Position numbers and translations under genes: made by a program
Notes under the pieces: generated by a model
What the model was told of the DNA's origin: nothing
Databases searched by the model: none
Seen by the model: only the letters and a program-made list of their open reading frames with translations
In this document: positions 15,731-26,568 of the stretch, one piece after another
How positions within the stretch are numbered: position 1 is the stretch's first letter
How the letters are laid out: each line of letters begins with the position of its first letter
DNA from: Akkermansiaceae bacterium
GTDB lineage: Bacteria > Verrucomicrobiota > Verrucomicrobiia > Verrucomicrobiales > Akkermansiaceae
Assembly: GCA_023253625.1 (NCBI GenBank)
Contig: JALRFY010000237.1
Location: 1-40,518 of the forward strand
DNA: 40,518 bases
Direction: 5' to 3'

Positions 15731-16774
15731 TCACCCGGCCTTCACCTTGTCCCACTCTGCGGTGTAGAGCGGCAGCTTGTCGCCGAGGTCGTCGATCGGT
15801 TCGCAACGCGCCAGCACATCGGCCGGCGGAAAGAGCACCTCGCTGCCGCGGAAATCCTCGCTCAGGTGGGGATAGGCGCTGCTGTTGGGCGCGCGGTAAC
15901 CGATCCATTCCATGTTTTCCGCAGCCACCTCGGGATCGGTCAGGAAATTGATGAACGAATGCGCCAGCTCCACCTGTTTGGCGTCCTTCGGAATGCACAG
16001 GTCGTCGCAGGAGAAGGGAGCGCCCTCACGCGGGATGAAGACCGCAATGTCGTCATTCTCATCGACCACCTGCAGCAAGTCGCCGGCATAGCCGTGAACG
16101 AGATGGAATTCGCCGGAGGCGATGCCTGCCTTGTATTGCTCGTTCTCGAACTTCGCGATGTTCGATTTCCAACGGATCGCCACCTCGCGGGCGGCGGCCA
16201 ACTGGGCGGGATCGGTCGAGTTGATGGAATGACCGAGGGATTTCAAAGCGGCACCCAGCACCTCGCGCATGTCGTCAAGCAGGGTGATGCGGCCTTTCAG
16301 CCCGGCACGGTCGAGCATTGACCATGAGTCCACCGGGTCTTTGACCTTCGATTTCAGATAGGCCAGACAGGTCGGGGCCGTCATATAAGGGATCGAATGA
16401 TCCATCACCGGATCAAGCGCGGCCTTGAGGTGATCTTTGTCGATATGGGATGCATTCGAGATTTTCGCGAGGTCAAGGTCTTGCAACATGCCTTCACGAT
16501 GCAGGGTTTTCACCATGTAGGAGGAAGGCACCAGCAGGTCGTAACCTCCGGCACCGGCCTTGAGTTTCGCATACATCGCCTCGTTCGAGTCAAAGGTATC
16601 GAGCAGGAGGTTGCATTGGAATTCCCGCTCGAAGCGCTTGGCCAGATCCGGATTCAGGTAATCGGCCCAGATAAAAACGGTGAGCGTGCTGCCATATTTC
16701 CTGCCACAGGACCCAAGGAAGGTGGAGGCGAAGGCGGCGGCGGAACCAGTGGCGAGAAAGTGGCGGCGTTTCAT
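15731..16774 (-). CDS. potD: Polyamine ABC transporter substrate-binding lipoprotein
   Basis: A 347-residue periplasmic binding protein of the spermidine/putrescine (PotD/PotF) type. The signal combines a twin-arginine motif (KRRHFLATG) with a lipobox (LGSC, Cys23), so it is probably Tat-exported and lipid-anchored. Typical blocks are LTVFIWADYLNPDLAKRFE, YDLLVPSSYMVKTL and the C-terminal DPEVAAENMEWIGYRAPN. It delivers polyamines to the PotBC permease encoded further upstream on the same strand. The locus is split: the autotransporter-repeat gene and a terminator lie between potC and potD, so potD needs its own promoter within about 150 bp. ATG 16774 starts the signal peptide. Confidence 0.92.
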   Translation of the reverse strand: MKRRHFLATGSAAAFASTFLGSCGRKYGSTLTVFIWADYLNPDLAKRFEREFQCNLLLDTFDSNEAMYAKLKAGAGGYDLLVPSSYMVKTLHREGMLQDLDLAKISNASHIDKDHLKAALDPVMDHSIPYMTAPTCLAYLKSKVKDPVDSWSMLDRAGLKGRITLLDDMREVLGAALKSLGHSINSTDPAQLAAAREVAIRWKSNIAKFENEQYKAGIASGEFHLVHGYAGDLLQVVDENDDIAVFIPREGAPFSCDDLCIPKDAKQVELAHSFINFLTDPEVAAENMEWIGYRAPNSSAYPHLSEDFRGSEVLFPPADVLARCEPIDDLGDKLPLYTAEWDKVKAG

Positions 16775-16921
16775 CGGCGGCGTTACTAACACGCGATACG
16801 TCCCCATGGGCAGGAAAAAATGGCGGATTGTTCATGGCCGCCATTCACAGGATGAGGCCGGGTTTGCAGAAACCAGCTACCAAGACACACCCATCTCTTT
16901 TTCCATGTCGACGCGAAAAGC

Positions 16922-16950
16922 AAAACGGCGGCCCCGTATAGGGGCCGCCG
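16922..16950 (-). terminator. Rho-independent terminator of the autotransporter-repeat gene
   Basis: CGGCGGCCCC (16926-16935) and GGGGCCGCCG (16941-16950) make a perfect ten-pair GC stem with a five-base loop. Read on the minus strand it is followed by TTTTGCTTTT. It lies 41 bp after the stop of the 1756-aa gene and upstream of potD. Confidence 0.88.
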
Positions 16951-16990
16951 CTTGGATGGGTTGGCTGCCTTGAATGGAGCCCTGTATGGA

Positions 16991-19900
16991 TCAAGGTTTG
17001 ACCACCGAGACATCATCGACATACCAGCCGATGTAGTCGTCAGTGCTGCTGCCCACACCAGTCAGGGTCCATACGACCCGGATAGGCGCGCCACTCGGCA
17101 GGGCGTGCGGGCCGCTGTTCTGCCATGCGGCAGCGTTGGTGTTGTTGTCATTGATGGTCAGCGGAAAGACGCCCGACACAATTTCCACGTTGGTATTGGC
17201 ATTGAGGATCCGAACCACTGCAGAGTCTCCAACCGGTATGTCGATGGCGTGAGCGAAACTCAGTTGGGCTCCCACCACGTTGGTGAGGTCGATCACCGGT
17301 GAAATCAGCCGGCTGTCTGTGGTCGGGTCCACGAAGTAGCCAGGATTACCGATATCGGTTCCCCAGCACTTGAGGGAGCCATTGTTGCCGGCGTTGACTA
17401 CCCCACCGGGTCCGCCGGATGCAGGCGCGCCCCATGCCCAGGAGGTGCCGGCCACCTTGCTGATGGTGAACCCGCCGTCATCCGATTCAAAGTTCTCGGA
17501 AAACAGGACCGGATCGAGCGGTAAACCGCTGACACCCAAACGGGCGAACAGCTTGCCGCTGGTGCCGGCGAGCGCGGCTGGCATAGTCACCTCGACTTTG
17601 TCGATTCCCGGTGAGGCACCGTAAAAGTCGTTGGTTGCGACGATGCTGACACCATCGACGCCGTCTTGGGCCGTGGTCCAGGAATTCAGATCAGATGAAT
17701 ACTCCACGTAGACAGTCGCTGAAGGATCGCTGTTGGCCACATCCGCGCGGCGGAACGTGAAGACCAGCCCCGAGCCGTTGTTGAACGCTGTAGGCGCGAT
17801 CGAAGCCGCATCATTGGCTGTCGGGTTGCCTCCCAACACATATTCGAGGCCGGTGACCAGACCATCGCCATCGAAGTCCACGTCGGAATAGGTGTTCGAG
17901 AAGCTCGGGAATCCGGATGCCCACAAATCATATGGGACGTAATTAAGCTTGAGCGAATTGCCCTCAACAACGAGTGCGTAGCCTTCAATCGGTGCATCCA
18001 GAGTCGGAGTGCCGGTGATTCCGGTTGAAGTCGTAAGCGTATAGCTCGCAAGAGTCGGCGTGCCGATGATCTTGATGGTTCCCGCGCTCAGGTTGTAAGT
18101 GCTGGTGGAAGTGGTCGGCGAGGCGACGTCAAACGCGAGCGACGCGCCGGAAGCTACGCTGATTGGCGAACTCTGGCTGCCACCCACCAGTGCGAGGGTG
18201 CCTTGGGACACCGTGGTGGCACCGGTGTAGGTGTTGGCCCCTTTCAGGATCCAGGTGCCGGCACCGGTTTTGGTCAGGGCGACGGGCGCGGTGGGATTGC
18301 CTGCCACCTGGTTGTTCTGGATGACACCCTCAATGGTGTTGTTTTCCGTATTGGTGCCGCCCAAGGTGAAGACCCGGGTCGGAGCAATGGTGTTGACCGT
18401 GTTGTTGGTGGGCGAATTGAATACAGGTGCACTGAAAACCAAGGCACCGTTGCCGTTATTCTCAATGGCACCGGCACCGGTGTCACCGGCAGCCGGCGTG
18501 GCGGAGTTGTCGCCGATCTGGATGGTGCGGTCGGTGGTCTCACCTGCGCCAACGTAACTCAAGGTCCCGTTGTTGACCGGGCCAGCGATGCCGATGATGA
18601 TCACTCCATTTGCCGCCGTTACGGGTGCGCCGAAGCTGCTGGACGGGCTGCCACCGACCACGCTGTTGAGACTGCTGGCGACGACCGGACCGCCGAAAAT
18701 CGACGTTCCCCCCGTGTAGGTATTGGCACCGGAAACAATCACCGTGGCGGTGGCGCTCTGTGGCCGGAACCTGATCCGGTAGTCATTCGGACCGTCATCG
18801 ATGACTCCCGAAACCTCAAGTGAGGCACCGGTGGATGCACCAATCCGGGTGAGGTCGGCGTCCACGGTCACGTTGCCCGTCCAAACATTGGTGCCGGTGC
18901 GGCCGTTCAATACACCGAGGTTGTCCCCGCCTGCTCCGGCCAGGGTGATGTCTTCACCCGTAACGGTGATATCGTGGAGCTCGACCCTGGTGCCATCGGC
19001 GATGCTGTTGCCACTGGAGGGGCCACCCAAGGCGGCAGGATTCTGCAGGACAAGAACCCCGGCGCTGACCGCAGTGGGCCCATTGTAGGTGTTGGCACCG
19101 GTGAGGATCAGCGTTCCGGCACCCTGCTTGGTGAAACCGAAGCTGCCGCCGTCTTCAGAAATCGTCGCGCTGATGGTGGAGCTCCCGGTTCCACCGATCG
19201 ATGTATCGGACTTCAAGACGAGTGAGGTGGTGTCAGAGAGCGTGACATTGCCGAGCTGCAGAGCACCATTGTTTTCGCTGTTGCCCATGCCGGCCACATT
19301 GATGGTGATACCCTCCTGATTGGCGCTGCTATTCCATGTGGCACCGCTGGGAATGTTCACCACCGCGCCAGCGCCGAAGGCACCTGCGTTCAGTTTCGAA
19401 TTGAAGCCGCCGCTGCTGCCTAGGTTGACCGTGCCGGTGAAGCCGCTCAGGTTGCCACCGAGCGAGATATCAGAACCGTCCGCCGCGAAGGGATTGATGT
19501 TGAGGCTTGTGGTTCCAATGAGCCCGTTGCTCATGGAGAACGAACCTGCGGCAGCGGGAGTGATCGCAACGGTTCCGGCGTTGACCACGAGGTTGCCAGT
19601 GAAGGTGCCACCGCCCGCCAGGGTGAGGGTGCCGGCACCCAGCTTGGTGAGATCGACCGCGCCACCGCCGATCACACCGCCGATGGTCAGGTTGTTGGCA
19701 CTGACGTCGATCGTGCGGTTTCCACCCATGGTCACCGCACCGGTGCCGAGATTCAGGCTTTCGGTTCCGATGAAGGTAAAATCACCGTTCCACAATTGCG
19801 GATTGTTGCCGGCGTTAACGAGGTTGGACACCGAGCTGTCCAAGCTGCCGCCGTTGATGGTAAGCAGGCCGGAGCCGATCGCATTGGCATTGCCCAATTG

Positions 19901-22261
19901 CAGGGTGCCTGCATTCAGGGTGGTGCCACCCGGGTAGCTGTTGGCATTGTTGATGCTGAGCTTGCCGGTGCCGTTCTTGACCAAAGCACCGGACGTGATG
20001 CCGAAGTTGCCGGAGCTGGTGATGACGTAGTCCTTGGTGCTGTTGTTGAAGACCGTGCTGTTCGGCGCGACATCCGCCGCATCGATGTTGACGCTGATGG
20101 ATCCGGTGCCGGAAGCGTTGTCATTGAAGAGAACGTTGTCGTTGGTCAGATACAGGGTGCCTGCGTTGTCGGACACCTGCTTCCAGTTGTCGGCGGAGGC
20201 AACGTTCCACGCCCCGTCACCGTCACCTGTCCAATAAGGCGTGTCACCGGAGATGGTCAGAGTGATGGCCGTCCCGGAATCTCCAAGGGTGGGAGAGGCC
20301 ACCTGGCGGGCCGAGAGACCACTGACGGTGCCCAGCACAAACTGGGCGGAACCCGCGCCGCCGACGCTGCCGCCGCCGTAGCTGATCAGCTCGTGGGTGG
20401 TATTGTCCGCCCAGCCAAGGGAGGATGCATTGATGGTCACCGTGCCGGCGGCATTGGTGGCGAGGTTCGTGGTGGCGATCGGGGCAGAGGCGTCGATGCT
20501 GTAGGTATTGACGGTGGCCCCGCCATTGAACGTCAACGTGCCGATGGCAAACGAAGCACCGGGTGCGCCGTTGTTGTTGGAAATGGTGCCACCGGTGGCG
20601 TTTCCGACCTCCACCGAGTTGATGCTTCCGCTGCCCGTGAGCGTGCCCTGGGTGAGCGTCACGGGGGAAGTCATCGGGGCGCTGCTGGATACCAGCAGTT
20701 TGCCCCCATCGGTATCGACGGTGATGGTGCTGCTGCCATTGATGCTTGCCGAACCAACGAGCGCAAGGGAGCCATTGTCAATGAGGGTGGGTCCGGTGTA
20801 AAGGCTGGTTCCAAAAAGCGACCAGGTTCCGGATGAATCGACCACGAGTTGGGCGGCACCGGTGTCAAGCCCGCCTCCAAGGGATCCCCCCGCACCTGCC
20901 AATGTCAGGCTGGAGCCGTTGCCGATGATCGTCGCCGGGTTGCCAAGATCGATGGTTCCAACGCCACCGATCCGGACCTCCGCACTTCCGAGAGTGACCG
21001 GTCCGGCATGGCTGCTCGGACTCGCGCTGCTGTTGATCAACGCGCCGCTGTTTGAAATGCCGGTGCCGCTGAGAGTGAGGGCGCTGGTATTGGCGATATT
21101 GAATCCATTCAAATCCAATACCGCACCGCTTGTCAAAATGGTGCTGGCACTGGACGAACCGAGGGCAGTGGATTCGCCCACAATGATCGTGCCCGCATTG
21201 AGGTTGATGGGACCGGACTGGGTGTTGGCGCTGGAGATGAGCAGCGTGCCAGTGCCGTGTTTATTGAAACCGGCTCCAGCCGCACCGCGGATCCCTCCGC
21301 TCATTTCGGCATCCACCGCGGCGAGCCCGTCGTTGATCTGCAAATCGCGGATGCCAGAGCCGATCTCCAGACCGTTCTGCCAATTGAGCGTGTGAGTGGC
21401 ATCGGCCGCCCCGAGGATCAGTCTTTTGCCATTCATGCTACCGACGGTCGGCCCGACGGCACCGGATCCGAATACGACATAGCCGCCCGCGCCGCCCAGA
21501 TTGACATTGCGATTGGCTCCGTATGCCGCGAAGCCGCCGTTGCCCCGCCAGTAGATTCTTCCATCGGGGGCGTATCCGCTGGACACCCCAGTGAGGCGGG
21601 TCATGTCGCCGTAAGCCCCGAGACCCACCATGCCATTGAGCGTCAAACCGGTTACAGGGAGCGCGGTGGGGCTGTCGAGGACCAGCACTCCACCAGTTGC
21701 GTAGGTGCCGCTGAGGTAGGTGTTGTCACCGGACAAATACAAGGTTCCGTTGCCGGTTTTCGACATCAGCGTTGAGGTGCCCGGCGCGCCACCGGTGATA
21801 TCGGATGCGATGGTGGACGGGTTTGTGATGCTATTGACCGTGAAGTTCGTTGCGGTGGCCGGGCGGTTGATCGTGCCTCCCGAAAGGACGATGGAACCGG
21901 ACTGGCTGCCAAAGGTGATGTTTCCGGCATTGACGATGCCACTGACGGTGATGGTGCCGGCACCCAGACCAGACGCGTTCGTGCCGAAATTCACCGCATC
22001 GGTCGCGGCAGCGGTCGCAAGCGTTGAAACGCTGTTGGTATCGACCGGCGAGGTCCCGGCGCTGCTTGTGCTCCAGCCTGAAGTGAGCGTTCCCAGAGTC
22101 GGATCGGCCCATGTGCCGGTGGCGTCACCGAAGCCGGGTGCGGAGTCGTTGCCATCCCAATAATAGGTGGCCGCATGAGCGCGGTGCATCGTGATGGACG
22201 AGCATGTGACGGTCACCGTGGCGAGCGCGAGAATGGTATTTCGGAAAAGACGAGGCTTCAT
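16991..22261 (-). CDS. Autotransporter-associated beta-strand repeat surface protein
   Basis: A 1756-residue secreted protein. Residues 1-30 are a signal peptide ending in RAHA-AT. Two modules open with a Trp-rich motif (YYWDGNDS at 33-40; YWTGDGDGAWNVA at 676-688). Autotransporter-associated beta-strand repeats of the GxGTLxLxGxNTYxGxT type lie at about 168-196, 334-362, 762-790, 872-900, 1045-1073, 1172-1200 and 1330-1358, predicting a long beta-helix. The tail contains an acidic calcium-type segment (DVDFDGDGLVTGLEYVLGGNP, 1460-1480), a YSSDLNSW motif and a final jelly-roll-like domain (about 1587-1756, ending YIGWYVDDVSVVKP). There is no C-terminal beta-barrel and no PEP-CTERM, so export past the outer membrane is unexplained. 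It likely acts as an adhesin or matrix protein. It interrupts the pot genes. Confidence 0.9.
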   Translation of the reverse strand: MKPRLFRNTILALATVTVTCSSITMHRAHAATYYWDGNDSAPGFGDATGTWADPTLGTLTSGWSTSSAGTSPVDTNSVSTLATAAATDAVNFGTNASGLGAGTITVSGIVNAGNITFGSQSGSIVLSGGTINRPATATNFTVNSITNPSTIASDITGGAPGTSTLMSKTGNGTLYLSGDNTYLSGTYATGGVLVLDSPTALPVTGLTLNGMVGLGAYGDMTRLTGVSSGYAPDGRIYWRGNGGFAAYGANRNVNLGGAGGYVVFGSGAVGPTVGSMNGKRLILGAADATHTLNWQNGLEIGSGIRDLQINDGLAAVDAEMSGGIRGAAGAGFNKHGTGTLLISSANTQSGPINLNAGTIIVGESTALGSSSASTILTSGAVLDLNGFNIANTSALTLSGTGISNSGALINSSASPSSHAGPVTLGSAEVRIGGVGTIDLGNPATIIGNGSSLTLAGAGGSLGGGLDTGAAQLVVDSSGTWSLFGTSLYTGPTLIDNGSLALVGSASINGSSTITVDTDGGKLLVSSSAPMTSPVTLTQGTLTGSGSINSVEVGNATGGTISNNNGAPGASFAIGTLTFNGGATVNTYSIDASAPIATTNLATNAAGTVTINASSLGWADNTTHELISYGGGSVGGAGSAQFVLGTVSGLSARQVASPTLGDSGTAITLTISGDTPYWTGDGDGAWNVASADNWKQVSDNAGTLYLTNDNVLFNDNASGTGSISVNIDAADVAPNSTVFNNSTKDYVITSSGNFGITSGALVKNGTGKLSINNANSYPGGTTLNAGTLQLGNANAIGSGLLTINGGSLDSSVSNLVNAGNNPQLWNGDFTFIGTESLNLGTGAVTMGGNRTIDVSANNLTIGGVIGGGAVDLTKLGAGTLTLAGGGTFTGNLVVNAGTVAITPAAAGSFSMSNGLIGTTSLNINPFAADGSDISLGGNLSGFTGTVNLGSSGGFNSKLNAGAFGAGAVVNIPSGATWNSSANQEGITINVAGMGNSENNGALQLGNVTLSDTTSLVLKSDTSIGGTGSSTISATISEDGGSFGFTKQGAGTLILTGANTYNGPTAVSAGVLVLQNPAALGGPSSGNSIADGTRVELHDITVTGEDITLAGAGGDNLGVLNGRTGTNVWTGNVTVDADLTRIGASTGASLEVSGVIDDGPNDYRIRFRPQSATATVIVSGANTYTGGTSIFGGPVVASSLNSVVGGSPSSSFGAPVTAANGVIIIGIAGPVNNGTLSYVGAGETTDRTIQIGDNSATPAAGDTGAGAIENNGNGALVFSAPVFNSPTNNTVNTIAPTRVFTLGGTNTENNTIEGVIQNNQVAGNPTAPVALTKTGAGTWILKGANTYTGATTVSQGTLALVGGSQSSPISVASGASLAFDVASPTTSTSTYNLSAGTIKIIGTPTLASYTLTTSTGITGTPTLDAPIEGYALVVEGNSLKLNYVPYDLWASGFPSFSNTYSDVDFDGDGLVTGLEYVLGGNPTANDAASIAPTAFNNGSGLVFTFRRADVANSDPSATVYVEYSSDLNSWTTAQDGVDGVSIVATNDFYGASPGIDKVEVTMPAALAGTSGKLFARLGVSGLPLDPVLFSENFESDDGGFTISKVAGTSWAWGAPASGGPGGVVNAGNNGSLKCWGTDIGNPGYFVDPTTDSRLISPVIDLTNVVGAQLSFAHAIDIPVGDSAVVRILNANTNVEIVSGVFPLTINDNNTNAAAWQNSGPHALPSGAPIRVVWTLTGVGSSTDDYIGWYVDDVSVVKP

Positions 22262-22746
22262 GGATGTGGGTTTTTGGATTTGATGTGGTTCAGATGCGGA
22301 TTGGTTTTGGTTTGGAAAGGAGGTGTCACCATCTGGCTTGAATGTGGCCCTCGCAGCACAAGGCTGCAGGCATTCGGATGATGATTGGTTTTATGTTTGT
22401 GTCTGCTGCGTGTCAGGTTTGGTTACTGGGTTACTTCAATGAAGTGCGATTTTATTGCCTCGTAAATTACTACCTTGGCATATCATGTCGAGTAAAAAAG
22501 GTGGTGCATTGAAAATTCCTGACAGAAATCTTAATCGATTGATTATCAGTGACTTAAGGTAATTCAGCATTGCCAACTTCTGCTCCCTGTGCGGCAAGGG
22601 ACCCCGGTTCGTGAGCGCCCATGACTCCCGTGGAAAAGCGAAAAAGCCCCAAGCAGATCGCCAAGAAGCTGTGTTTGGCCGGTGATGCCTCAGCCGGCGG
22701 CGGGACCGTGGAGAAAGCCGCCGACACCTAGCCGAGGGCATTGGTG
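22262..22746. other. 485-bp intergenic region upstream of the autotransporter-repeat gene
   Basis: It lies between potC and the giant gene, both on the minus strand, and must contain the promoter of the latter, although I could not pick convincing -35/-10 boxes. The part next to the start codon is G-free on the coding strand for 27 bases. The middle (about 22440-22560) is AT-rich. Near potC, GCCGGCGGC and GCCGCCGAC (about 22694-22726) form a GC-rich inverted repeat without a T-run. A 36-codon plus-strand ORF (22621-22731) overlaps it. Confidence 0.55.
22621..22731 (+). CDS. Possible 36-aa small protein
   Basis: ATG 22621 to TAG 22731 encodes a Lys-rich N-terminal half (VEKRKSPKQIAKKL) and a Gly/Ala C-terminal half. 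It is the only plus-strand ORF in this intergenic region, has no good Shine-Dalgarno and matches no family I know. It may be chance; listed because it is too short to be found by ordinary length cutoffs. Confidence 0.2.
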   Translation: MTPVEKRKSPKQIAKKLCLAGDASAGGGTVEKAADT

Positions 22747-23523
22747 TCACCTCGCGGCCGGCCGGGTCAACCGCTGGGCCAGCGCAACCACCACGAAGGT
22801 AAGGGCAAGGATGAAGGTGGAAAGCGCGTTGATCACCGGTAGTTCGCGGCTCTTTTTGATCATCGAATAGACGAGCGTCGGCAGCGTGTCGGCGCCCGGG
22901 CCTTTGACAAAAAAAGTGACCACATAATCGTCGATCGAGAGCGTGAAGGCGAGGAGCCCGCCGGCGAGAATGCCGGGCGCGAGCAATGGCAGCGTCACAC
23001 GGAGGAATGCCTGCAGGCGGGACGCCCCGAGGTCGCGCGCGGCCTCGACGATGTTCGAATCGAAATCCTGCAGGCGCGCCTGCACGACGAGGGCAACATA
23101 ACTGATACAGAAAGTGACGTGGGCGATGCCGACGGTCAGCAGGTCAAGCGATTTGCCAAGCGCGACGAACAAGGTGAGCAGGCTCATGCCCATGAGCACG
23201 TCGGGCAGCACCAGCGGCACCGTGATGAGCAGGTGGTGGCGGTCCTGGAGGCGGGAGCGGTAAAGGTGCAGGGCGAAGGCAGCGGCGGTGCCCAGGACCA
23301 TGGAGCCGATGCTGGCCGCCGCCGCCACAAGCAGTGAATTCCGCAAGGCCGCCAGCAGATCCTCGCGTTCCATCAGGCGGGCATACCATTGCAGGCTGAA
23401 TCCCTGCCAACCGGTGCCATAACGCGAGCTATTGAAGGAGTTGAGCACCAGCAGCGCGATCGGCAGATAGAAAAATGCCAGCACGAGCAGCGTGGTCAGG
23501 AATGGGATTTTACTGCGGTGCAT
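22747..23523 (-). CDS. potC: Polyamine ABC transporter permease, PotC type
   Basis: A 258-residue inner-membrane permease with about six hydrophobic helices. The cytoplasmic EAA loop that docks on the ATPase reads EAARDLGASRLQAFLRVTLP (about 161-180). FTLSIDDYVVTFFVKGPGADTLP is characteristic of PotC rather than PotB. With PotB, PotA and PotD it imports spermidine or putrescine. It follows potB after 54 bp on the same strand and is the last gene of the potABC block; the next downstream gene is the unrelated surface protein. Confidence 0.93.
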   Translation of the reverse strand: MHRSKIPFLTTLLVLAFFYLPIALLVLNSFNSSRYGTGWQGFSLQWYARLMEREDLLAALRNSLLVAAAASIGSMVLGTAAAFALHLYRSRLQDRHHLLITVPLVLPDVLMGMSLLTLFVALGKSLDLLTVGIAHVTFCISYVALVVQARLQDFDSNIVEAARDLGASRLQAFLRVTLPLLAPGILAGGLLAFTLSIDDYVVTFFVKGPGADTLPTLVYSMIKKSRELPVINALSTFILALTFVVVALAQRLTRPAAR

Positions 23524-23577
23524 GGCTGGGAGGATTGTGGATTGTGGATGAATCCGGCATCCACGAGCCGCGATTCA

Positions 23578-24438
23578 CTATCGGGTGCTTGGTTTCATTG
23601 TGCTGTCAGAGGAGTTGCATCTCCGGCGGCGCAGCAAAATCGGGATCAGCACGGCCAGCGTGAGCGCCCCGGACAGCGCGGCTGCCTGCGGGATATTGCG
23701 GTCGTTGAAATTCCGCTGTGCGATCTTGTTTCCGAGCATTTCGCTGTCCGTGCCGCCCACCATGTCGGGGATCACATAGGAGCCGAGCATCGGAATGAAC
23801 ACGACGAAAACGGCGGTGACGATGCCCTGCCGCACGCCCGGCAGAAACACCGAGACGAAGGCACGCAGCGGTTTCGCGCCAAGGTCGCGGGCCGCGTCCA
23901 GCAGGCCGAAGTCGAATTTTTCCGCCGCTGCGAACAGAGGGAGGATGGCAAAGGGAAGGAAGGTATAGACACTGACAAGCACCACCGCGCCGGCATTGTA
24001 CAACAACGAATCCGCCGGACCCAGCAGATGAATGGCACGAAGGCACTGCGCCAGCATACCCTCGGCGTGCAGGATCTGCTGCCATGCGAAGACGCGGATC
24101 ACGAAATTCGTCCAGAACGGGACAATCACCAGAAGCAGTAGTCTGGCCCGCCATGCGTGGGCCAGCCGGGCCATGTAAAATGCCACCGGCAGGGCTAGCA
24201 CGAGGCACAGCACGGTGGTGAGCGCGCTGATCCAGAATGTGCGCCACGCGAGTTCGGGATAGCTCGGATTCGCCAGCGCGCGCACGGCTGCGGTGCTCCA
24301 GCCCTCACCGATCCCTCCCTGGGGCAGCGAGGGTTTGAAGGCGATGAAAAAGACAATCAGCAGCGGCACCAGAACGAAAGCCACCAGCCATGCGAGGCTG
24401 GGCAGGGTGAGCAGGATCTCGGCGCGGCGTTTTTGCAT
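23578..24438 (-). CDS. potB: Polyamine ABC transporter permease, PotB type
   Basis: A 286-residue inner-membrane permease. Helix one is LPSLAWLVAFVLVPLLIVFF; the EAA-like loop is LDAARDLGAKPLRAFVSVFL, and VFIPMLGSYVIPDMVGGTDS matches PotB. The reading frame is open 57 codons upstream inside potA, but ATG 24438 lies 5 bp after the potA stop, with GAGG about nine bases before it, one of the few plausible Shine-Dalgarno sites in the window. Close packing with potA implies one transcript. The C-terminus ends in an Arg-rich stretch (LLRRRRCNSS). Confidence 0.92.
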   Translation of the reverse strand: MQKRRAEILLTLPSLAWLVAFVLVPLLIVFFIAFKPSLPQGGIGEGWSTAAVRALANPSYPELAWRTFWISALTTVLCLVLALPVAFYMARLAHAWRARLLLLVIVPFWTNFVIRVFAWQQILHAEGMLAQCLRAIHLLGPADSLLYNAGAVVLVSVYTFLPFAILPLFAAAEKFDFGLLDAARDLGAKPLRAFVSVFLPGVRQGIVTAVFVVFIPMLGSYVIPDMVGGTDSEMLGNKIAQRNFNDRNIPQAAALSGALTLAVLIPILLRRRRCNSSDSTMKPSTR

Positions 24439-24443
24439 TCGGT

Positions 24444-25583
<1,140 letters not shown>

Positions 25584-25705
25584 GTCGCGCCGAAGCACGC
25601 AGGAATCGTGCCGCGCTGTCGATGGAAATGTGTAATCTGTCGGAATCCCGTCATCGCCCAGCTTCTGCGGCTTGCCCCGGGCCTGCGGGCCTGCGATCGC
25701 AGGGC

Positions 25706-26536
25706 ATGCGCATCCTGAGAATCACCATTCCCGCCGTATTCGCGGCCGGTTGTTCGCCGCTGGCGGATGGGCCCGTGAATCCGCCTGCGGCCATAACGCG
25801 GGCACTGCCCGATGTTCCAGAGCCGGCCCGGCTTGCGAAACCACCAGCGCCAGATCCGGTGCAATCGCCACGGTTGAAGCGCGTGACGCTTTCCGGAGTG
25901 GTTTTCGAGGGTGTGGCCTTCGATGCGCGACGGCAGCGGCTGGTGGTGGTGGAGCAGCAGGGGGTGCCGGGGCAGCGTTTTCCGGATGCGGAAAGCGCCG
26001 CGCGATCCATCGGTGGCATTGCTGCGGTGAACGGCGGATTTTTCACGCCTGTGGGCGACCCGCTCGGGCTGGTGATCGCGAGTGGAAGGCCGTTCGGGGC
26101 ATGGAATTCCGCCAGTTCGCTGGGCAGCGGCGTATGGCATGCGGATGGCACCGGAAAGATGGCCATCAGCCGTCGGCAGTTGCTGGGCAAGGCCCGTGCG
26201 ATGGCCATGCGGGAGCTGTTGCAAGCGGGCCCGCTGCTGGTGGGAAACGGGCGCGCGGTCGGCGGCTTGGAAAACACCAAGAGCAGTGCCCGCACGATGA
26301 TCCTGTGGGATGGCGGCGAGCGCTGGTGGATCGGTCGTGCAGCGCCTTGCACGCTGGCCCGCTGTGCGGAAATCCTGGCCACGTCATCGCCATCCGGATG
26401 GCCGGTGAAAGCGGCGCTCAATCTCGATGGCGGGCGATCCTCCGAATTGTGGGTTTCGGAAAAAATCTCCGGCGGTCCGTTGAAATCGCGGCCGCTTTGG
26501 AACCGCCCGGTGCGCAATTTCCTGGTGCTGGAATGA
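25706..26536 (+). CDS. Phosphodiester glycosidase (NAGPA) family lipoprotein
   Basis: A 276-residue probable lipoprotein: the signal ends in a lipobox-like FAAGC (Cys16). The catalytic domain of the NAGPA/phosphodiester glycosidase family (PF09992) follows: AAVNGGFFTPVGDPLGLVIA in the first third, GPLLVGNGRAVGG in the middle, and the signature LNLDGGRSSELWV near the C-terminus. Family members cleave N-acetylglucosamine 1-phosphodiesters; bacterial substrates are mostly unknown but probably cell-wall or exopolysaccharide. The frame is open upstream; ATG 25706, which begins the signal peptide, was chosen. It is divergent from potA and converges on the TatD-like hydrolase. Confidence 0.85.
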   Translation: MRILRITIPAVFAAGCSPLADGPVNPPAAITRALPDVPEPARLAKPPAPDPVQSPRLKRVTLSGVVFEGVAFDARRQRLVVVEQQGVPGQRFPDAESAARSIGGIAAVNGGFFTPVGDPLGLVIASGRPFGAWNSASSLGSGVWHADGTGKMAISRRQLLGKARAMAMRELLQAGPLLVGNGRAVGGLENTKSSARTMILWDGGERWWIGRAAPCTLARCAEILATSSPSGWPVKAALNLDGGRSSELWVSEKISGGPLKSRPLWNRPVRNFLVLE

Positions 26537-26568
26537 CATTCAAGCGGCGGGAAACGCGCGTTAGTGCC

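Noticed and set aside
19796-20836. 346-codon ORF antisense to the giant beta-repeat gene
   Set aside because: Follows the repeat composition of the opposite strand (Val/Ala/Gly-rich), no start context, no family.
16991-22261. Tandem DNA repeats or a CRISPR-like array suggested by recurrent short motifs
   Set aside because: The recurring pieces are in-frame codons of degenerate beta-strand repeats, unevenly spaced and diverged; no constant repeat-spacer pattern.
22694-22726. GC-rich inverted repeat downstream of potC as a terminator
   Set aside because: No T-run follows on the minus strand and the spacer is long.
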